A DNA stretch of 64,000 bases from Terriglobia bacterium (lineage in GTDB: Bacteria; Acidobacteriota; Terriglobia; Bryobacterales; Bryobacteraceae). The stretch spans positions 62,001-126,000 of the forward strand of contig JAJPHN010000014.1 in assembly GCA_021325235.1 (NCBI GenBank). Reading direction: 5' to 3'. Positions 1 to 9,478 of the stretch are shown here, piece after piece (within the stretch, counting starts at the first letter, position 1; the number at the start of each line of letters is the position of its first letter). The notes under the pieces are model-generated. The model was given only the letters and a program-made list of their open reading frames with translations, was not told the origin of the DNA and did not search any database. The translations under genes were made by a program, and so were the position numbers.

Positions 1-1
1 C

Positions 2-355
2 CTGCAGGATCAGGCCGCGGCCATCCGTCTGGCACATGCCAGCATGTTCAACGACCTGGCCAATCTGCAGCTTGTGTTTCATCTCCCGGGGCACGTGGTT
101 CCGTACGCGGATTTCGTCGCGGAGCACCGCCATTTCCTGGTGCTCGCCACTCCCGGATATCCAGAGGACTGGCTGCTTCGCAAGCTGCAGGAAGACCACG
201 CGGAGGTGAGACGGCTTGGCCGGTACCGGATCCCCTACAAAGACACTCAGCTGTTTGAAGTGTGGCTAGGCAGAGTCAACGGCGCGAGAGCATCTGATCC
301 CGCGGGGCGTGCGGCTGCCGGCGCGGAAATGAAAAATCCAGGATCGCCTCGATGA
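2..355 (+). CDS. C-terminal end of a probable membrane glycosyltransferase (5' truncated by window edge)
   Basis: The reading frame is open from base 2 with no start needed before the Met at 44, so this is the last ~117 residues of a larger protein whose N-terminus lies outside the window. The visible part has no membrane segment. It is a soluble tail with a phrase around FLVLATPGYPEDWL and a PYKDTQLFEVWL ending, which resembles the extracytoplasmic C-terminal domain of GT39/ArnT-like membrane glycosyltransferases of Acidobacteria. That assignment comes from recall of the family and is modest. Its last 80 bases overlap the 3' end of the convergent aminotransferase gene, so one of the two C-terminal tails is likely poorly conserved. 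Confidence 0.55.
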   Translation: MQDQAAAIRLAHASMFNDLANLQLVFHLPGHVVPYADFVAEHRHFLVLATPGYPEDWLLRKLQEDHAEVRRLGRYRIPYKDTQLFEVWLGRVNGARASDPAGRAAAGAEMKNPGSPR

Positions 356-1478
356 CTCTGGCCTGATCGGACTGGCTGAGCGAACTATACAGCGGCAGCC
401 GTATGAGCCGGTCGCTCACGCACTCGGCGACCGGGCATTGCCCCGGGTAACCGCCGAAATGACGCCCCATTTGCGAAACATGCAGCGGCATGTAATGAAA
501 CACGCTCAGAATCTGCTGCGCTGCGAGGTGCTCGATCAGAGCGTCGCGATCGTCGCGGCTCGGCATCAGCAGATAAAAAATGTGAAAACTCTGCTCGCAA
601 TGCGGCGGGACATGCGGTAGGCGGACGCCGTGGTTTGCGGCCCAGCTGGCCAACTCGCGCTGATAGGTGTTCCAGATGTGTTCCCGCTTCCCTTGGATCT
701 TATCCCGGACTTCGAGCTGCGCGAACAGAACGGCCGCCAGAATGTCGGAGGGGAGAAAGCTCGAGCCCTTCTCGATCCAGGTGTATTTGTCCACCTGGCC
801 CCGGAAAAACTGCTTGCGATTGGTGCCCTTCTCGCGAATGATCTCAGCGCGCTCGACCAGCCCGGGATCATTGATGAGCAGCGCGCCGCCTTCCCCCGAG
901 CTGAAGTTCTTGGTTTCGTGGAAGCTCTGGGTCGCCAGCCGGCCGAAGCTGCCGAGCGGGCGTCCGCGATAACGTGCGAACAGACCGTGCGCATTGTCTT
1001 CGATGACCGAAATGCCGTGGCGTTCCGCGACCGCGCCGATGGCGTCCATCTCGCAGCCCACACCCGCGTAGTGAACCGGAACGATGGCTTTGGTGGCGGG
1101 CGTGATCAGAGCTTCGAGCTGCGCGTCATCGAGGTTGAGCGTGTCGGGCCGGATATCGGCAAAAACGGGCCTGGCACCTTGCAGCACGAACGCGTTTGCT
1201 ACCGACGAAAACGTGAACGAGGGTACGATGACTTCGTCGCCCGGCTGTATATTCAGCAGCAGCGCGCTCATTTCGAGCGCATGGGTGCAGGAGGTCGTCA
1301 GCAGCGCTTTGCGCACCCCGAGTTCCGCCTCCAGAATTTCGTGGCAGCGGCGCGTGAACATCCCGTCGCCCGAAATGTGCAGCGCGGCAAATGCCTGCTC
1401 GATGTACCGCGTTTCGGTTCCCACCCGGCTCACGCAGTTGAACGGGATAAACGACTGGAGTTCGGAGCTCGTGACCAC
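276..1478 (-). CDS. rffA: dTDP-4-amino-4,6-dideoxygalactose transaminase-like aminotransferase (RffA/WecE type)
   Basis: A 400-residue fold-type I PLP aminotransferase of the DegT/DnrJ/EryC1/WecE class, which aminates a nucleotide-linked 4-keto sugar for surface polysaccharide. The PLP lysine is K190 in a HETKNFSSGEGG motif. The IEDNAHG motif (E160-D161) supplies the aspartate that contacts the cofactor ring nitrogen. The HETKN wording is typical of the RffA/WecE subgroup, which makes dTDP-Fuc4N, but the exact sugar cannot be read from the sequence. The start used is GTG at 1478. The C-terminal ~25 residues, rich in Arg and Pro, extend past the usual ~376 residues and overlap the convergent gene at 2-355. 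Confidence 0.82.
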   Translation of the reverse strand: MVTSSELQSFIPFNCVSRVGTETRYIEQAFAALHISGDGMFTRRCHEILEAELGVRKALLTTSCTHALEMSALLLNIQPGDEVIVPSFTFSSVANAFVLQGARPVFADIRPDTLNLDDAQLEALITPATKAIVPVHYAGVGCEMDAIGAVAERHGISVIEDNAHGLFARYRGRPLGSFGRLATQSFHETKNFSSGEGGALLINDPGLVERAEIIREKGTNRKQFFRGQVDKYTWIEKGSSFLPSDILAAVLFAQLEVRDKIQGKREHIWNTYQRELASWAANHGVRLPHVPPHCEQSFHIFYLLMPSRDDRDALIEHLAAQQILSVFHYMPLHVSQMGRHFGGYPGQCPVAECVSDRLIRLPLYSSLSQSDQARVIEAILDFSFPRRQPHAPRDQMLSRR

Positions 1479-1611
1479 CCTCTTGGTGCAAGTGTAACGA
1501 GCAAATCGCTTCCACGAGCAACGTTGCCGGGAAAACAGTACGGGCTATAACCTCCAGTACTGCGCAGAGTTACAGCGCTGAAAACGGGCGGGATCCGGGC
1601 CGTTACAAGCG

Positions 1612-3951
1612 CTATTTACGGCGACGCCGGCCCGTGTTCGATTCTTCTATCAGACCGAACTGCAGCTTTTTTTCCACAGGATCGGCGCGTTCCAGACGGA
1701 CGCGCACACGGTCGCCGATCGAGAAGCTCCGGCGCGTACGCTCTCCAATGATTTTGCGCCCGTTTTCCTGGTAGGTGAAGCGGTCGCCGGCCAAGGTCTC
1801 GATTGGCACCAGTCCCTCGATGAAGAGTTCGGTCAGTTCGACGAAGAAGCCGTACTTGGTTGTGCTGATAATCAGGCCGTCGAAATCTTCGCCCAGGCGC
1901 TCTTCCATGAAGCGCACTTTTTTCCATTCGATCAGCTCGCGCTCGGCCTCGGCGGCGCGCCGCTCGGTGAACGATGTATCGTCGCCCAGTTCGTGCAGCG
2001 CGCCCGGTTCGAGCAGCGCGCTCTGCGTATCGAAGTAATGCGACAGGATGCGATGGACGATGAGATCCGGATAGCGGCGGATGGGCGAAGTGAAATGCGT
2101 GTAGGCCGGCGCGGCGAGGGCGAAGTGGCCTTCGTTGATATGACTGTAGCGAGCCTGTTTGAGTGAGCGCAGCATGAGATAGCTGAGGATGCGCTCTTCC
2201 GGTTTACCGGCGATCTTGGCGATCAGCTTCTGATAGTTGCGGGAGGAGATCGCAATCTGCTGGGGGATTTCAAGCGACCGGCGCGTTTTGGAAAGGCCTC
2301 CGCGGCCTCCGTGTTTGGGATCTTTCGAGCGGCGCGCCGCCACATCGTATTTCTTCACCGGCACGGCGCCGAAACCGAGCGAATAGCCGAAATGCGCGGC
2401 TATTTCTTCGAAATCCATGAGGCGCTTCGGGTCCGGAGTTTCGTGGATTCGATAGAGCGAGGGAATGTCGGCTGCTTCGAGATGGCTTGCCACGGCTTCG
2501 TTGGCCGCCAGCATGAATTCTTCAATGATCCGGTGGGCGATGTTGCGCTCGCCCCGGGTGACCCCGATCATCTGGCCCGAGAGGTCGAGCTCGATATTGG
2601 TTTCGGGCAGGTCGAAATCGATTGAGCCGCGGCGGGTGCGCTTGCGATTGAGGATCAGCGCCAGTTCGCGCATCTGTTCGAAGCGCCCGGTGAGTGCCGC
2701 ATAGCGCTCCCGCATGGCGGCATCGCCTTCGAGGACGCGGAACACGTTGGTGTACGTCATGCGCTCGGCGCTGCGGATCACGCCGCGCGTAAATTCCTGC
2801 GATACGATTTCGCCCTGGCGATTGATTTCGAGCAGTACGGAGAGAACAAGGCGGTCCTCGTGCGGGCGCAGCGAGCAGATATCGGTGGAAAGCTCGACTG
2901 GAAGCATCGGGATGGCGCGGTCGGGAAAATAGACGCTCGTACCGCGCCGGACTGCTTCTTCGTCGATCCCAGAGCCGGGGCGGACGTAGTGGCTCACATC
3001 GGCGATGTGCACCTGCAGCGCGAAGTGGCCGTGGGGTAAAGCGTCGACCCAGACAGCGTCGTCGAAATCGCGCGCTGTTTCGCCGTCGATAGTGACGATA
3101 TCGAAGGAGCGAAAATCGCGCCGCCGCGCCAGCTCGCGATCGGGGATGGCCTTGGGAATAGCAGCAGCTTCGCGCAGCGCTTCTTCCGGGAATTCGTGCG
3201 GCAGATGGTGCTTGCGGATGACAATTTCCACGTCGACGCCGAAATCGTCGGGATAACCGAGGATCTCGAGGACGCGGCCCACAGCATTGCCGCCGTCCTC
3301 CGGAAATTCGAGAATCTCCACATCGACGATGAGGCCGTCGAGATCAGCCGGATCGTCGGTCTTCAGATAAGGCAGATCGCCGACGCGATCGACGGCGAGG
3401 CTGCGCTGCGGTTTCTCGAGTCCTTCGGGAATTTCGATCCACTGCTGAATGCGATCATCGTGCGGAACCACAAAGTTTCCGCGTTTGCGCACGCGGAATT
3501 CGCCCACGACCGTGACGTGGGCGCGGCGCAGGATGCGTACGATTTCGCCCTCGGCGCGGCCCTCGCCGCTGAGCCGGGTGACATGCACGAGCGCGCGATC
3601 GCCATGCATGGCTTTTGAGGCCTCGCCCGGCGGCAGAAAAACGTCGCCTCGAATGGCTTCATTGGCGGGCGCATCCGGAATCAGAAAACCGAAGCCGTCA
3701 CGATGAACAGAGATGCGGCCGGCGACATACTCGGGGTTTGTTCCGGTGGCGATGAAGTGGCCGGAGCGCAGTTCGGCGAGCAGTCCCTTATCCGTGAGGC
3801 GATCGAGTGCGTCTTCGAGCGCATCGCGATTTTCGCCTTGTAAGCCGAGCTCGCGCACCAGCTGCTTGAAGGTGGCGCGGGCATGCGGAAGTTTTCGGAT
3901 ATGCTCGAGCAGGCTTTGATCAGTGAATGCCTTGCGGGCTCGCTCGCGCAC
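1612..3951 (-). CDS. rnr: Ribonuclease R (RNase II/R family 3'-5' exoribonuclease)
   Basis: Degrades RNA 3' to 5', including structured RNA, in the cytoplasm. The 779-residue length fits RNase R rather than the shorter RNase II. Order of parts: N-terminal winged helix (about 10-70), cold-shock/OB domains (about 75-240), RNB catalytic domain with the metal-binding DFDD motif at 295-298 within an ETARDFDDAV stretch, and a C-terminal S1 domain (about 690-772) followed by an Arg/Lys tail. The start used is GTG at 3951. The frame stays open a little further upstream, so the exact start is uncertain. It is divergent from glcE with only 50 bases between them. Confidence 0.95.
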   Translation of the reverse strand: MRERARKAFTDQSLLEHIRKLPHARATFKQLVRELGLQGENRDALEDALDRLTDKGLLAELRSGHFIATGTNPEYVAGRISVHRDGFGFLIPDAPANEAIRGDVFLPPGEASKAMHGDRALVHVTRLSGEGRAEGEIVRILRRAHVTVVGEFRVRKRGNFVVPHDDRIQQWIEIPEGLEKPQRSLAVDRVGDLPYLKTDDPADLDGLIVDVEILEFPEDGGNAVGRVLEILGYPDDFGVDVEIVIRKHHLPHEFPEEALREAAAIPKAIPDRELARRRDFRSFDIVTIDGETARDFDDAVWVDALPHGHFALQVHIADVSHYVRPGSGIDEEAVRRGTSVYFPDRAIPMLPVELSTDICSLRPHEDRLVLSVLLEINRQGEIVSQEFTRGVIRSAERMTYTNVFRVLEGDAAMRERYAALTGRFEQMRELALILNRKRTRRGSIDFDLPETNIELDLSGQMIGVTRGERNIAHRIIEEFMLAANEAVASHLEAADIPSLYRIHETPDPKRLMDFEEIAAHFGYSLGFGAVPVKKYDVAARRSKDPKHGGRGGLSKTRRSLEIPQQIAISSRNYQKLIAKIAGKPEERILSYLMLRSLKQARYSHINEGHFALAAPAYTHFTSPIRRYPDLIVHRILSHYFDTQSALLEPGALHELGDDTSFTERRAAEAERELIEWKKVRFMEERLGEDFDGLIISTTKYGFFVELTELFIEGLVPIETLAGDRFTYQENGRKIIGERTRRSFSIGDRVRVRLERADPVEKKLQFGLIEESNTGRRRRK

Positions 3952-4001
3952 TACAGCAAGTTTAACGAGCGGAGCGAAATCCGCATGGCAAGCTGAGATC
4001 T

Positions 4002-5159
4002 GTGAGTGCCGTTGCGACCCCCTCCTCCGCCCAGGAAATAGCGGAGCTGCTCAGGGACACCGCGGGCCAGTCGCGCGCTATTTCAATAGCCGGTAATCAC
4101 AGCAAGCGCTTGATGGGCGGCCCGTGTCTTCCCGCAGATGTAACGATTTCAACCGCAAGGCTCAGCCGCATCCTGCAATACGAGCCGAACGATCTCACGA
4201 TCAGCGTAGAAGCGGGCGTGCGCTGGAGCGAGCTGGAACGCACACTCGCCAGGAACCGTCAGCGCATCGCCCTCGATCCACCGTTTGCTGCGGAGGCGAC
4301 CGTGGGCGGAGTCGTCGCCAGCAACTCGAGCGGCCCGCTGCGGAAACAATTCGGCACGGCGCGCGATCTGGTGATCGGTATGCAATTCGCCACGCTCGAA
4401 GGCAAGCTGGTGCGGACCGGCGGCATGGTGGTGAAGAACGTCGCGGGTCTCGACATGGGCAAGCTGCTGATCGGCAGCTTCGGGACGCTGGCGGTGATCA
4501 CGTCGGTGAATTTCCGGCTGCACCCCTTGCCCGAAGACACGCGCACTTTTGTCTTGTCGTTTGCCGATTCGGATGCGGCGCTCACGCGCTGTTCCGCCCT
4601 GCGCGAAAGCATGCTGCGGCCGCACACGATGGATCTCATCGGACCGGTTTTTGCGGCACGCTTCGGACTGCGCGGGTACCTGCTCGCGTTGCAGGCGGGT
4701 GGAAGCCGGCGTGTGCTCGAGCGTTATGGGCGCGAACTCGCCGGGAGTGCCATCCTCGCGGGTGCCGAAGAGCAGAGCTTCTGGAAACAGGTGCGCGAGG
4801 CTCCGGCTGAGTTTCTGAAGCGCCAGCCGGCGGGACTGGTGCTGCGTATTGCTACGCCGCTCAGCGAAATGGACCGGCTGCTGCGGCTCGCCTCGGGAGC
4901 GGCCATTGCGCGGGCGGGGAACGGGATTGCATACATCTATCTGAGCGGGCCCGGAGCACTTGCTTCGCTCTCGCGGGCGATCAAAGAACGCGGCTGGACG
5001 AGCGTGATCGAGTATGCCGCGCCGGACTTTCGCGGGAAAGGCGAGCTGTGGCCGTTGACGCCCGGCGGCGAGAGCGCGTTTGCCATGATGAAAAGCGTCA
5101 AACACATGTTCGATCCGCAGAATCTGCTGAACCGGTCGCGTCTGTATGGCCGCATCTGA
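4002..5159 (+). CDS. glcE: Glycolate oxidase FAD-binding subunit GlcE
   Basis: A 385-residue protein with an N-terminal PCMH-type FAD-binding domain (about 5-180; ATVGGVVASNSSGP and KNVAGLDMGKLLIGSFGT are characteristic). Its C-terminal segment ends in the FDPQNLLNRSRLYG phrase common to GlcD/GlcE proteins. With GlcD and GlcF it forms the membrane-associated glycolate dehydrogenase that oxidises glycolate to glyoxylate. GlcF follows with a 14-base overlap, so the two are translationally coupled. GlcD is absent from this window and must be encoded elsewhere if the complex is functional. The start is GTG at 4002. Confidence 0.9.
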   Translation: MSAVATPSSAQEIAELLRDTAGQSRAISIAGNHSKRLMGGPCLPADVTISTARLSRILQYEPNDLTISVEAGVRWSELERTLARNRQRIALDPPFAAEATVGGVVASNSSGPLRKQFGTARDLVIGMQFATLEGKLVRTGGMVVKNVAGLDMGKLLIGSFGTLAVITSVNFRLHPLPEDTRTFVLSFADSDAALTRCSALRESMLRPHTMDLIGPVFAARFGLRGYLLALQAGGSRRVLERYGRELAGSAILAGAEEQSFWKQVREAPAEFLKRQPAGLVLRIATPLSEMDRLLRLASGAAIARAGNGIAYIYLSGPGALASLSRAIKERGWTSVIEYAAPDFRGKGELWPLTPGGESAFAMMKSVKHMFDPQNLLNRSRLYGRI

Positions 5160-6453
5160 AGTTGCGCCGCGGCGTACAGCGGCCGGACCGGCGCAGGCCG
5201 ATCTCGATAAATGCGTGCACTGCGGCCTGTGTCTGAATGCCTGCCCGACCTATCGCGAGCTGGGCGTCGAAATGGACTCGCCGCGTGGGCGCATCTACCA
5301 GATGAACCAGGTTGCGGCGGGCGCGCCCATGACGCCGGGTTATGTGGAGCATCTTGATCTCTGCCTGGCGTGCCGCGCTTGTGAAACGGCCTGCCCATCG
5401 GGTGTTCCGTACGGCCGGATGATCGAAGCGGCGCGCGCGGAAATTCGCAAACGGCAGAAGATCACCCTCGGAGGGCGCATCCTGCGCTACCTGATCTTCG
5501 AACGGCTGCTGCCCTCGCGTATTGCGCTGCAGATCGCGGGAGCCGGTCTGTACGCTTACCAGGCAAGCGGATTGCAAAAAGTTCTGCGCGCAAGCGGCGT
5601 CCTCAAGCTGCTTGGACGCGTGGCCGATATCGAAGCGCTGTCGCCCAGTGCCGAAGTGCCGTTCTTCTACTCAAAGATCGGCAAGATATTCGCGCCTGTG
5701 GGCCAACGGCGCTACCGCGTCGCGTTTCTGAGCGGCTGCATTGCGAACGTTGCCTTCGCCCGGCTGAATGAAGCGACGGTGCGCGTGCTGCAGCGCAACG
5801 GCTGCGAAGTGGTGATACCGGCAGCCCAGAACTGCTGCGGGGCGCTGCACGTGCATTCGGGGCTGGAGGAGCAGGCGCGTGCGCTGGCGCGGCGCAACAT
5901 CGATGCGGTACTCGGCGGGAATTTTGATGCGATCCTTACCAACGCGGCCGGCTGCGGCTCCACGCTGAAAGAGTACGATCATCTGCTGGCTGATGAGGCC
6001 GGGTATGCCGAACGTGCGCGAGAGTTCCGCCGCAGAATGCGCGACGTGAACGAATTCCTGGCGTCCATCGGATTAAATCCTGAGCTGGGCCGTCTCGACG
6101 CGGTCGCAACGTATCAGGATTCGTGCCATCTGGCCCACGGGCAGCAGATTCGCAGCGCTCCTCGCCAGCTTCTCCAAGCGATTCCGGGATTGAAGCTGCG
6201 CGAGATGCGGCTGGCGGATGGATGCTGCGGCAGTGCGGGCATCTACAACCTCGTCCACAACGATATGGCCATGCAGATTCTGGAGAAAAAGATGGCCGAC
6301 GTGAATGCAACGGGTGCCTCGCTCATTGTCACTTCCAATCCGGGATGCATGCTGCAGCTGGCCGCGGGCGCGCGGCTTTATGGAAGCGGCCAGCGAGTGC
6401 TGCATGTGGTCGAAGTGCTCGACGAGAGCTATCGCGCGGCGCAGGCTGCCTAA
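5146..6453 (+). CDS. glcF: Glycolate oxidase iron-sulfur subunit GlcF
   Basis: A 435-residue electron-transfer subunit of glycolate dehydrogenase. Two 4Fe-4S motifs are intact: C23-C26-C29-C33 (CVHCGLCLNACP) and C73-C76-C79-C83 (CLACRACETACP). Two CCG domains follow, with NCCGALHVHSG and DGCCGSAGIY motifs, as in GlcF, LutA and heterodisulfide-reductase-like proteins. The ATG at 5146 lies inside the end of glcE, so the pair forms one operon. The convergent GAF gene begins 8 bases after the stop. Confidence 0.93.
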   Translation: MAASEVAPRRTAAGPAQADLDKCVHCGLCLNACPTYRELGVEMDSPRGRIYQMNQVAAGAPMTPGYVEHLDLCLACRACETACPSGVPYGRMIEAARAEIRKRQKITLGGRILRYLIFERLLPSRIALQIAGAGLYAYQASGLQKVLRASGVLKLLGRVADIEALSPSAEVPFFYSKIGKIFAPVGQRRYRVAFLSGCIANVAFARLNEATVRVLQRNGCEVVIPAAQNCCGALHVHSGLEEQARALARRNIDAVLGGNFDAILTNAAGCGSTLKEYDHLLADEAGYAERAREFRRRMRDVNEFLASIGLNPELGRLDAVATYQDSCHLAHGQQIRSAPRQLLQAIPGLKLREMRLADGCCGSAGIYNLVHNDMAMQILEKKMADVNATGASLIVTSNPGCMLQLAAGARLYGSGQRVLHVVEVLDESYRAAQAA

Positions 6454-6461
6454 GACTCGGC

Positions 6462-6971
6462 TTACGGTGCGAAATCGCTTCGGCGGCGGGGACGGTTTTC
6501 CATCAGCAGGATGGTCAGCGCAGCCAGGTCACGCAGCGGGCGGCGATCAACCTCGACAGCTTTACGCGGCGTACTATCAATGACGCACAGCGTCCCCAGC
6601 GGATGCCCATCGGAGGTGCGAAGCGGCGCCCCGGCGTAGAAGCGGATGAACGGCGGCCCGGTGACGAGCGGATTGTCATTGAAGCGCTCATCGTCCCGCG
6701 CATCGCCGATGACGAGTACATCGTCCTGCAGGATGGCATGTGCGCAGAAGGCGTAATCGCGCGGCGTCTCGCGTGTTTTGAGCCCGACGCAGGCTTTGAA
6801 CCACTGCCGGTTCATATCGAGCAGCGAAATGGTCGCGATCTCGGTGCGGTACAGATAGGCGGCCAGATCCGTGATGCGATCGAATGTGGCTTCCTGTTCG
6901 GTATCGAGGATTTCCAGCCGGTTGAGGGCCTGCAGGCGCAGGGATTCAGTCGGCGGCAGCGGAGGGATCAC
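6462..6971 (-). CDS. Stand-alone GAF-domain protein
   Basis: A 169-residue cytoplasmic protein that is almost entirely one GAF domain (about 20-160), with the usual opening in which a leader helix precedes TFDRITDLAA and the later phrases FCAHAIL and LGTLCVID. GAF domains of this wording usually head sensor kinases and diguanylate cyclases, but no output domain is attached here. It may be a free-standing ligand or redox sensor, or a detached N-terminus. Nothing shows the ligand. It is convergent with glcF and is followed on the same strand by the YVTN-type lipoprotein, whose start at 8153 lies upstream. Confidence 0.8.
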   Translation of the reverse strand: MIPPLPPTESLRLQALNRLEILDTEQEATFDRITDLAAYLYRTEIATISLLDMNRQWFKACVGLKTRETPRDYAFCAHAILQDDVLVIGDARDDERFNDNPLVTGPPFIRFYAGAPLRTSDGHPLGTLCVIDSTPRKAVEVDRRPLRDLAALTILLMENRPRRRSDFAP

Positions 6972-7013
6972 TTGGTCTTCTGCGCAAGACGTGCCGGCGT
7001 GTGAGAAAAAATC

Positions 7014-8153
7014 TCAGGCCGGCCGCGGGACAATGGCCGCATGAACCGGGCGGCTTCCGACCGGCAGCATAGTGAAGAGCGCCGCCGCTGCCTTTCCGCG
7101 CATGACAGCCGGATTGCCGAGCCGTTCGCGAATGACAGGCAGTCGGATGACGGCCATGTCGCCCGAGCCTTCGTTCAGTACGAGCGCGTACTGGCTGTCG
7201 GGCGTGACCGCGATGAAGCCCGGCCGCTGACCGACTTCGACAATCCCCAGTACCTTGCGATCGTCGATGTTGAGCACGTAAACGTTGGCGCCGCTGGCGC
7301 TCGCCACCAGCAGGTAAGCCGGATTTTCCGAGCATGCCATGGCGCCTGGGTCGCGTCCGGCGAGAACGGTCTGCTCGATCTCGAGCGGCAGATAGGGGAA
7401 GGCAATGGCGATGCCGTCCATTTCGCGGCCGGTGATAAAGAGCTGTCCGCCGTCGGCATTGAAGCAGAGATGATCGGGGCGCATGGCGAGCGGCAGGTGC
7501 ACGATGACCTCCAGGCTAGGGACCTGTAGGGCAGTGAGCGCCTGGTCTTTGTAGTTGGCGACGAGCAGTACTTTCCCGTCGCGCCGGAACAGAACCTCGC
7601 CGATCGGGCCTTCGAAGTCGCGGCGCGTGGTCTGGCCGCTTTGGGGCGCGATCAGCTCGAGGATGCCACGGGTTCCGCTCGAAACGGCGATCCATCCGCT
7701 GGCCGAAACGGCAAACTGAACGGGCTGAGCTGCCAGCCGCCAGCGCTTCTGCGGGACGAGCGTATGCGGGTCGGCTGCGATCAGCTCGCACGCGCCTCCG
7801 GCCAGCGCAAATAGCCGGTTGGTGCCGGCCGCTACATGCAGGCCGCACAATTCGTCGGCCAGCTTGCGCGAAGCAGCGCGTCGCAAGGCGATATCCAACG
7901 CGTGCACCGTGCCACTGGCGGGAGTCAGCACGTAGCTGGCACCGGCTCCGGGAACCACCAGCGAGGGCGCGGCGCCGAGCGGCACTTGGCGAAACGGCGT
8001 GAAGTTCGACAGATCGGTGATCGAGATACTTTCTTCGCCCGCCGTCGCCACCAGTGCGTAGCCGTTGAAGCCCGAGCCCGCGCGACGCCCGCAACTTGTC
8101 AGAAGCGCGCCGGAAGCGGCCGCTAACCACGCACGCCGGCTTATGTACGGCAA
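7014..8153 (-). CDS. Exported YVTN/beta-propeller-type lipoprotein
   Basis: A 379-residue protein. The N-terminus has an RRAWLAAASG stretch resembling a Tat signal, and an LLTSC lipobox puts the lipidated Cys near residue 21. The rest is a series of ~40-residue repeats containing phrases such as YALVATAGEESISITDL, VLLVANYKDQALT, LFITGREMD and YALVLNEGSGDMAVI. These are blades of a YVTN/lactonase-like seven-bladed propeller. Proteins of this kind sit at the cell surface and are usually of unknown binding function. It is divergent from mreB across a 192-base spacer. Confidence 0.82.
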   Translation of the reverse strand: MPYISRRAWLAAASGALLTSCGRRAGSGFNGYALVATAGEESISITDLSNFTPFRQVPLGAAPSLVVPGAGASYVLTPASGTVHALDIALRRAASRKLADELCGLHVAAGTNRLFALAGGACELIAADPHTLVPQKRWRLAAQPVQFAVSASGWIAVSSGTRGILELIAPQSGQTTRRDFEGPIGEVLFRRDGKVLLVANYKDQALTALQVPSLEVIVHLPLAMRPDHLCFNADGGQLFITGREMDGIAIAFPYLPLEIEQTVLAGRDPGAMACSENPAYLLVASASGANVYVLNIDDRKVLGIVEVGQRPGFIAVTPDSQYALVLNEGSGDMAVIRLPVIRERLGNPAVMRGKAAAALFTMLPVGSRPVHAAIVPRPA

Positions 8154-8173
8154 TGCGCAACCATTGTGGAACG

Positions 8174-8214
8174 GCCCTCGCGGGCGTGCGAAAAACAGCC
8201 CTTGCGGGCGTGCG
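8174..8214. repeat. Two 17-base GC-rich direct repeats upstream of mreB
   Basis: GCCCTCGCGGGCGTGCG at 8174-8190 is repeated with one change (C to T) at 8198-8214, a period of 24 bases. Each copy begins with a small inverted repeat (GCCC, 4 bases, GGGC). A degraded third copy (GCGGGTGCG) follows near 8226. They lie in the spacer between the divergent lipoprotein gene and mreB. Their role is unknown. Paired protein-binding sites or small RNA hairpins are possible. Confidence 0.6.
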
Positions 8215-8345
8215 GGAAATGATTCATGCGGGTGCGAAACAGGAACAATGAGCCCGCGTTTACGAGCGGCGGCGAAGACTCATTCTCGATACACTCCTAT
8301 GGTACTCTCGGATTTCACTCATTCCCAGGTAGCTGTCGCTCATTC

Positions 8346-9371
8346 ATGAATTTCCGGTCTGTTTTCAGCCTGGTGTCTTCGGATCTTGCTATCGATCTGG
8401 GCACGGCCAATACATTGGTTTACGCCAAAACCAAGGGCATTGTGGTCAATGAGCCCTCGATTGTCGCGATCAACAAGAATAACGGCGAAATCGAGGCAGT
8501 GGGCAAAGAGGCCAAGGAGATGGTCGGCCGCACGCCGGGCAATATCGTCGCCATCCGGCCTATGAAAGACGGCGTAATCGCCGATTTCAAAGTGACCGAG
8601 CGGATGCTGAACTACTTCATCCTGAAGGCGCACGGCCGCAAGATGCTGGTGCATCCGCGGATCGTGATCGGCGTGCCGAGCGAGATCACCCAGGTGGAGA
8701 AGCGGGCCGTGAGCGAATCGGCCTACCGGGCGCGGGCGAGCGAAGTGCATCTGGTCGAGCAGGCGATGGTGGCGGCCATCGGCGCGGGGTTGCCCATTAC
8801 CGAGCCGTCCGGGAACATGGTGGTCGATATCGGCGGCGGCACAACCGATGTGGCGGTTATTTCGCTTTCGGGCATTGTCTATGCGCGCTCGGTGCGCGTG
8901 GCCGGGAACGAGATGGACGACGCCATCATGAGCTATCTGAAGCGCAAGTACAATCTGCTGATCGGGGAGCGCACCGCCGAGCAGATAAAAATTCAGATCG
9001 GCTCCGCCTATCCGCTCGACAAGCCGCTGAGCATGGAGATCAAAGGCCGCAACCTGATCGAAGGCGTTCCAAAAACAGTTACGGTCGAGGACAGCGAGAT
9101 CCGCGAGGCGCTGGCCGAATGCGTGGCCACCATCGTGAACGCGATTCGAGTGGCACTCGAGCGGACTCCACCGGAGCTGAGCGCCGACATCAGCGACCGC
9201 GGCATCGTGCTCACCGGCGGCGGCGCCATGCTCAAGAATCTCGATCGCCGCATCCGCGAAGAAACCGGATTGCCGGTCTCAATCGCGGAAGATCCGCTGG
9301 CCTCGGTGGTTCTGGGCACGGGCAAAATGCTCACTGACTTCAAGCTGCTGCGCCGTATTGCCATTGAATAG
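8346..9371 (+). CDS. mreB: Rod shape-determining protein MreB
   Basis: The actin-like filament protein that guides lateral wall synthesis at the inner face of the cytoplasmic membrane. From the ATG at 8346 the product is 341 residues, the family's usual size. It opens with the [16 protein letters not shown] phosphate-1 motif and carries [16 protein letters not shown] (phosphate 2) and [15 protein letters not shown] (adenosine motif). The frame is open upstream to 8226, but the extra 40 residues have no MreB character, so the internal Met is preferred. It leads an mreB-mreC-mreD cluster. Confidence 0.96.
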   Translation: MNFRSVFSLVSSDLAIDLGTANTLVYAKTKGIVVNEPSIVAINKNNGEIEAVGKEAKEMVGRTPGNIVAIRPMKDGVIADFKVTERMLNYFILKAHGRKMLVHPRIVIGVPSEITQVEKRAVSESAYRARASEVHLVEQAMVAAIGAGLPITEPSGNMVVDIGGGTTDVAVISLSGIVYARSVRVAGNEMDDAIMSYLKRKYNLLIGERTAEQIKIQIGSAYPLDKPLSMEIKGRNLIEGVPKTVTVEDSEIREALAECVATIVNAIRVALERTPPELSADISDRGIVLTGGGAMLKNLDRRIREETGLPVSIAEDPLASVVLGTGKMLTDFKLLRRIAIE

Positions 9372-9478
9372 GGGCCGCCTGCGTCCTCTCCCGCCCTCCG
9401 TTTGTAGCGGCTCGCAATGTTACCGGACCGGCGGCGCCCAATTCTGAGCGGGGCGCTTTACAGTAGAAAAAGGACTCC

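Noticed and set aside
630-1550. A 306-codon open frame antisense to the aminotransferase gene
   Set aside because: Composition is typical of an antisense shadow and the aminotransferase has an intact active site.
8226-8345. 40-residue N-terminal extension of MreB
   Set aside because: The extension has no similarity to the family. The Met at 8346 gives the standard MreB opening.
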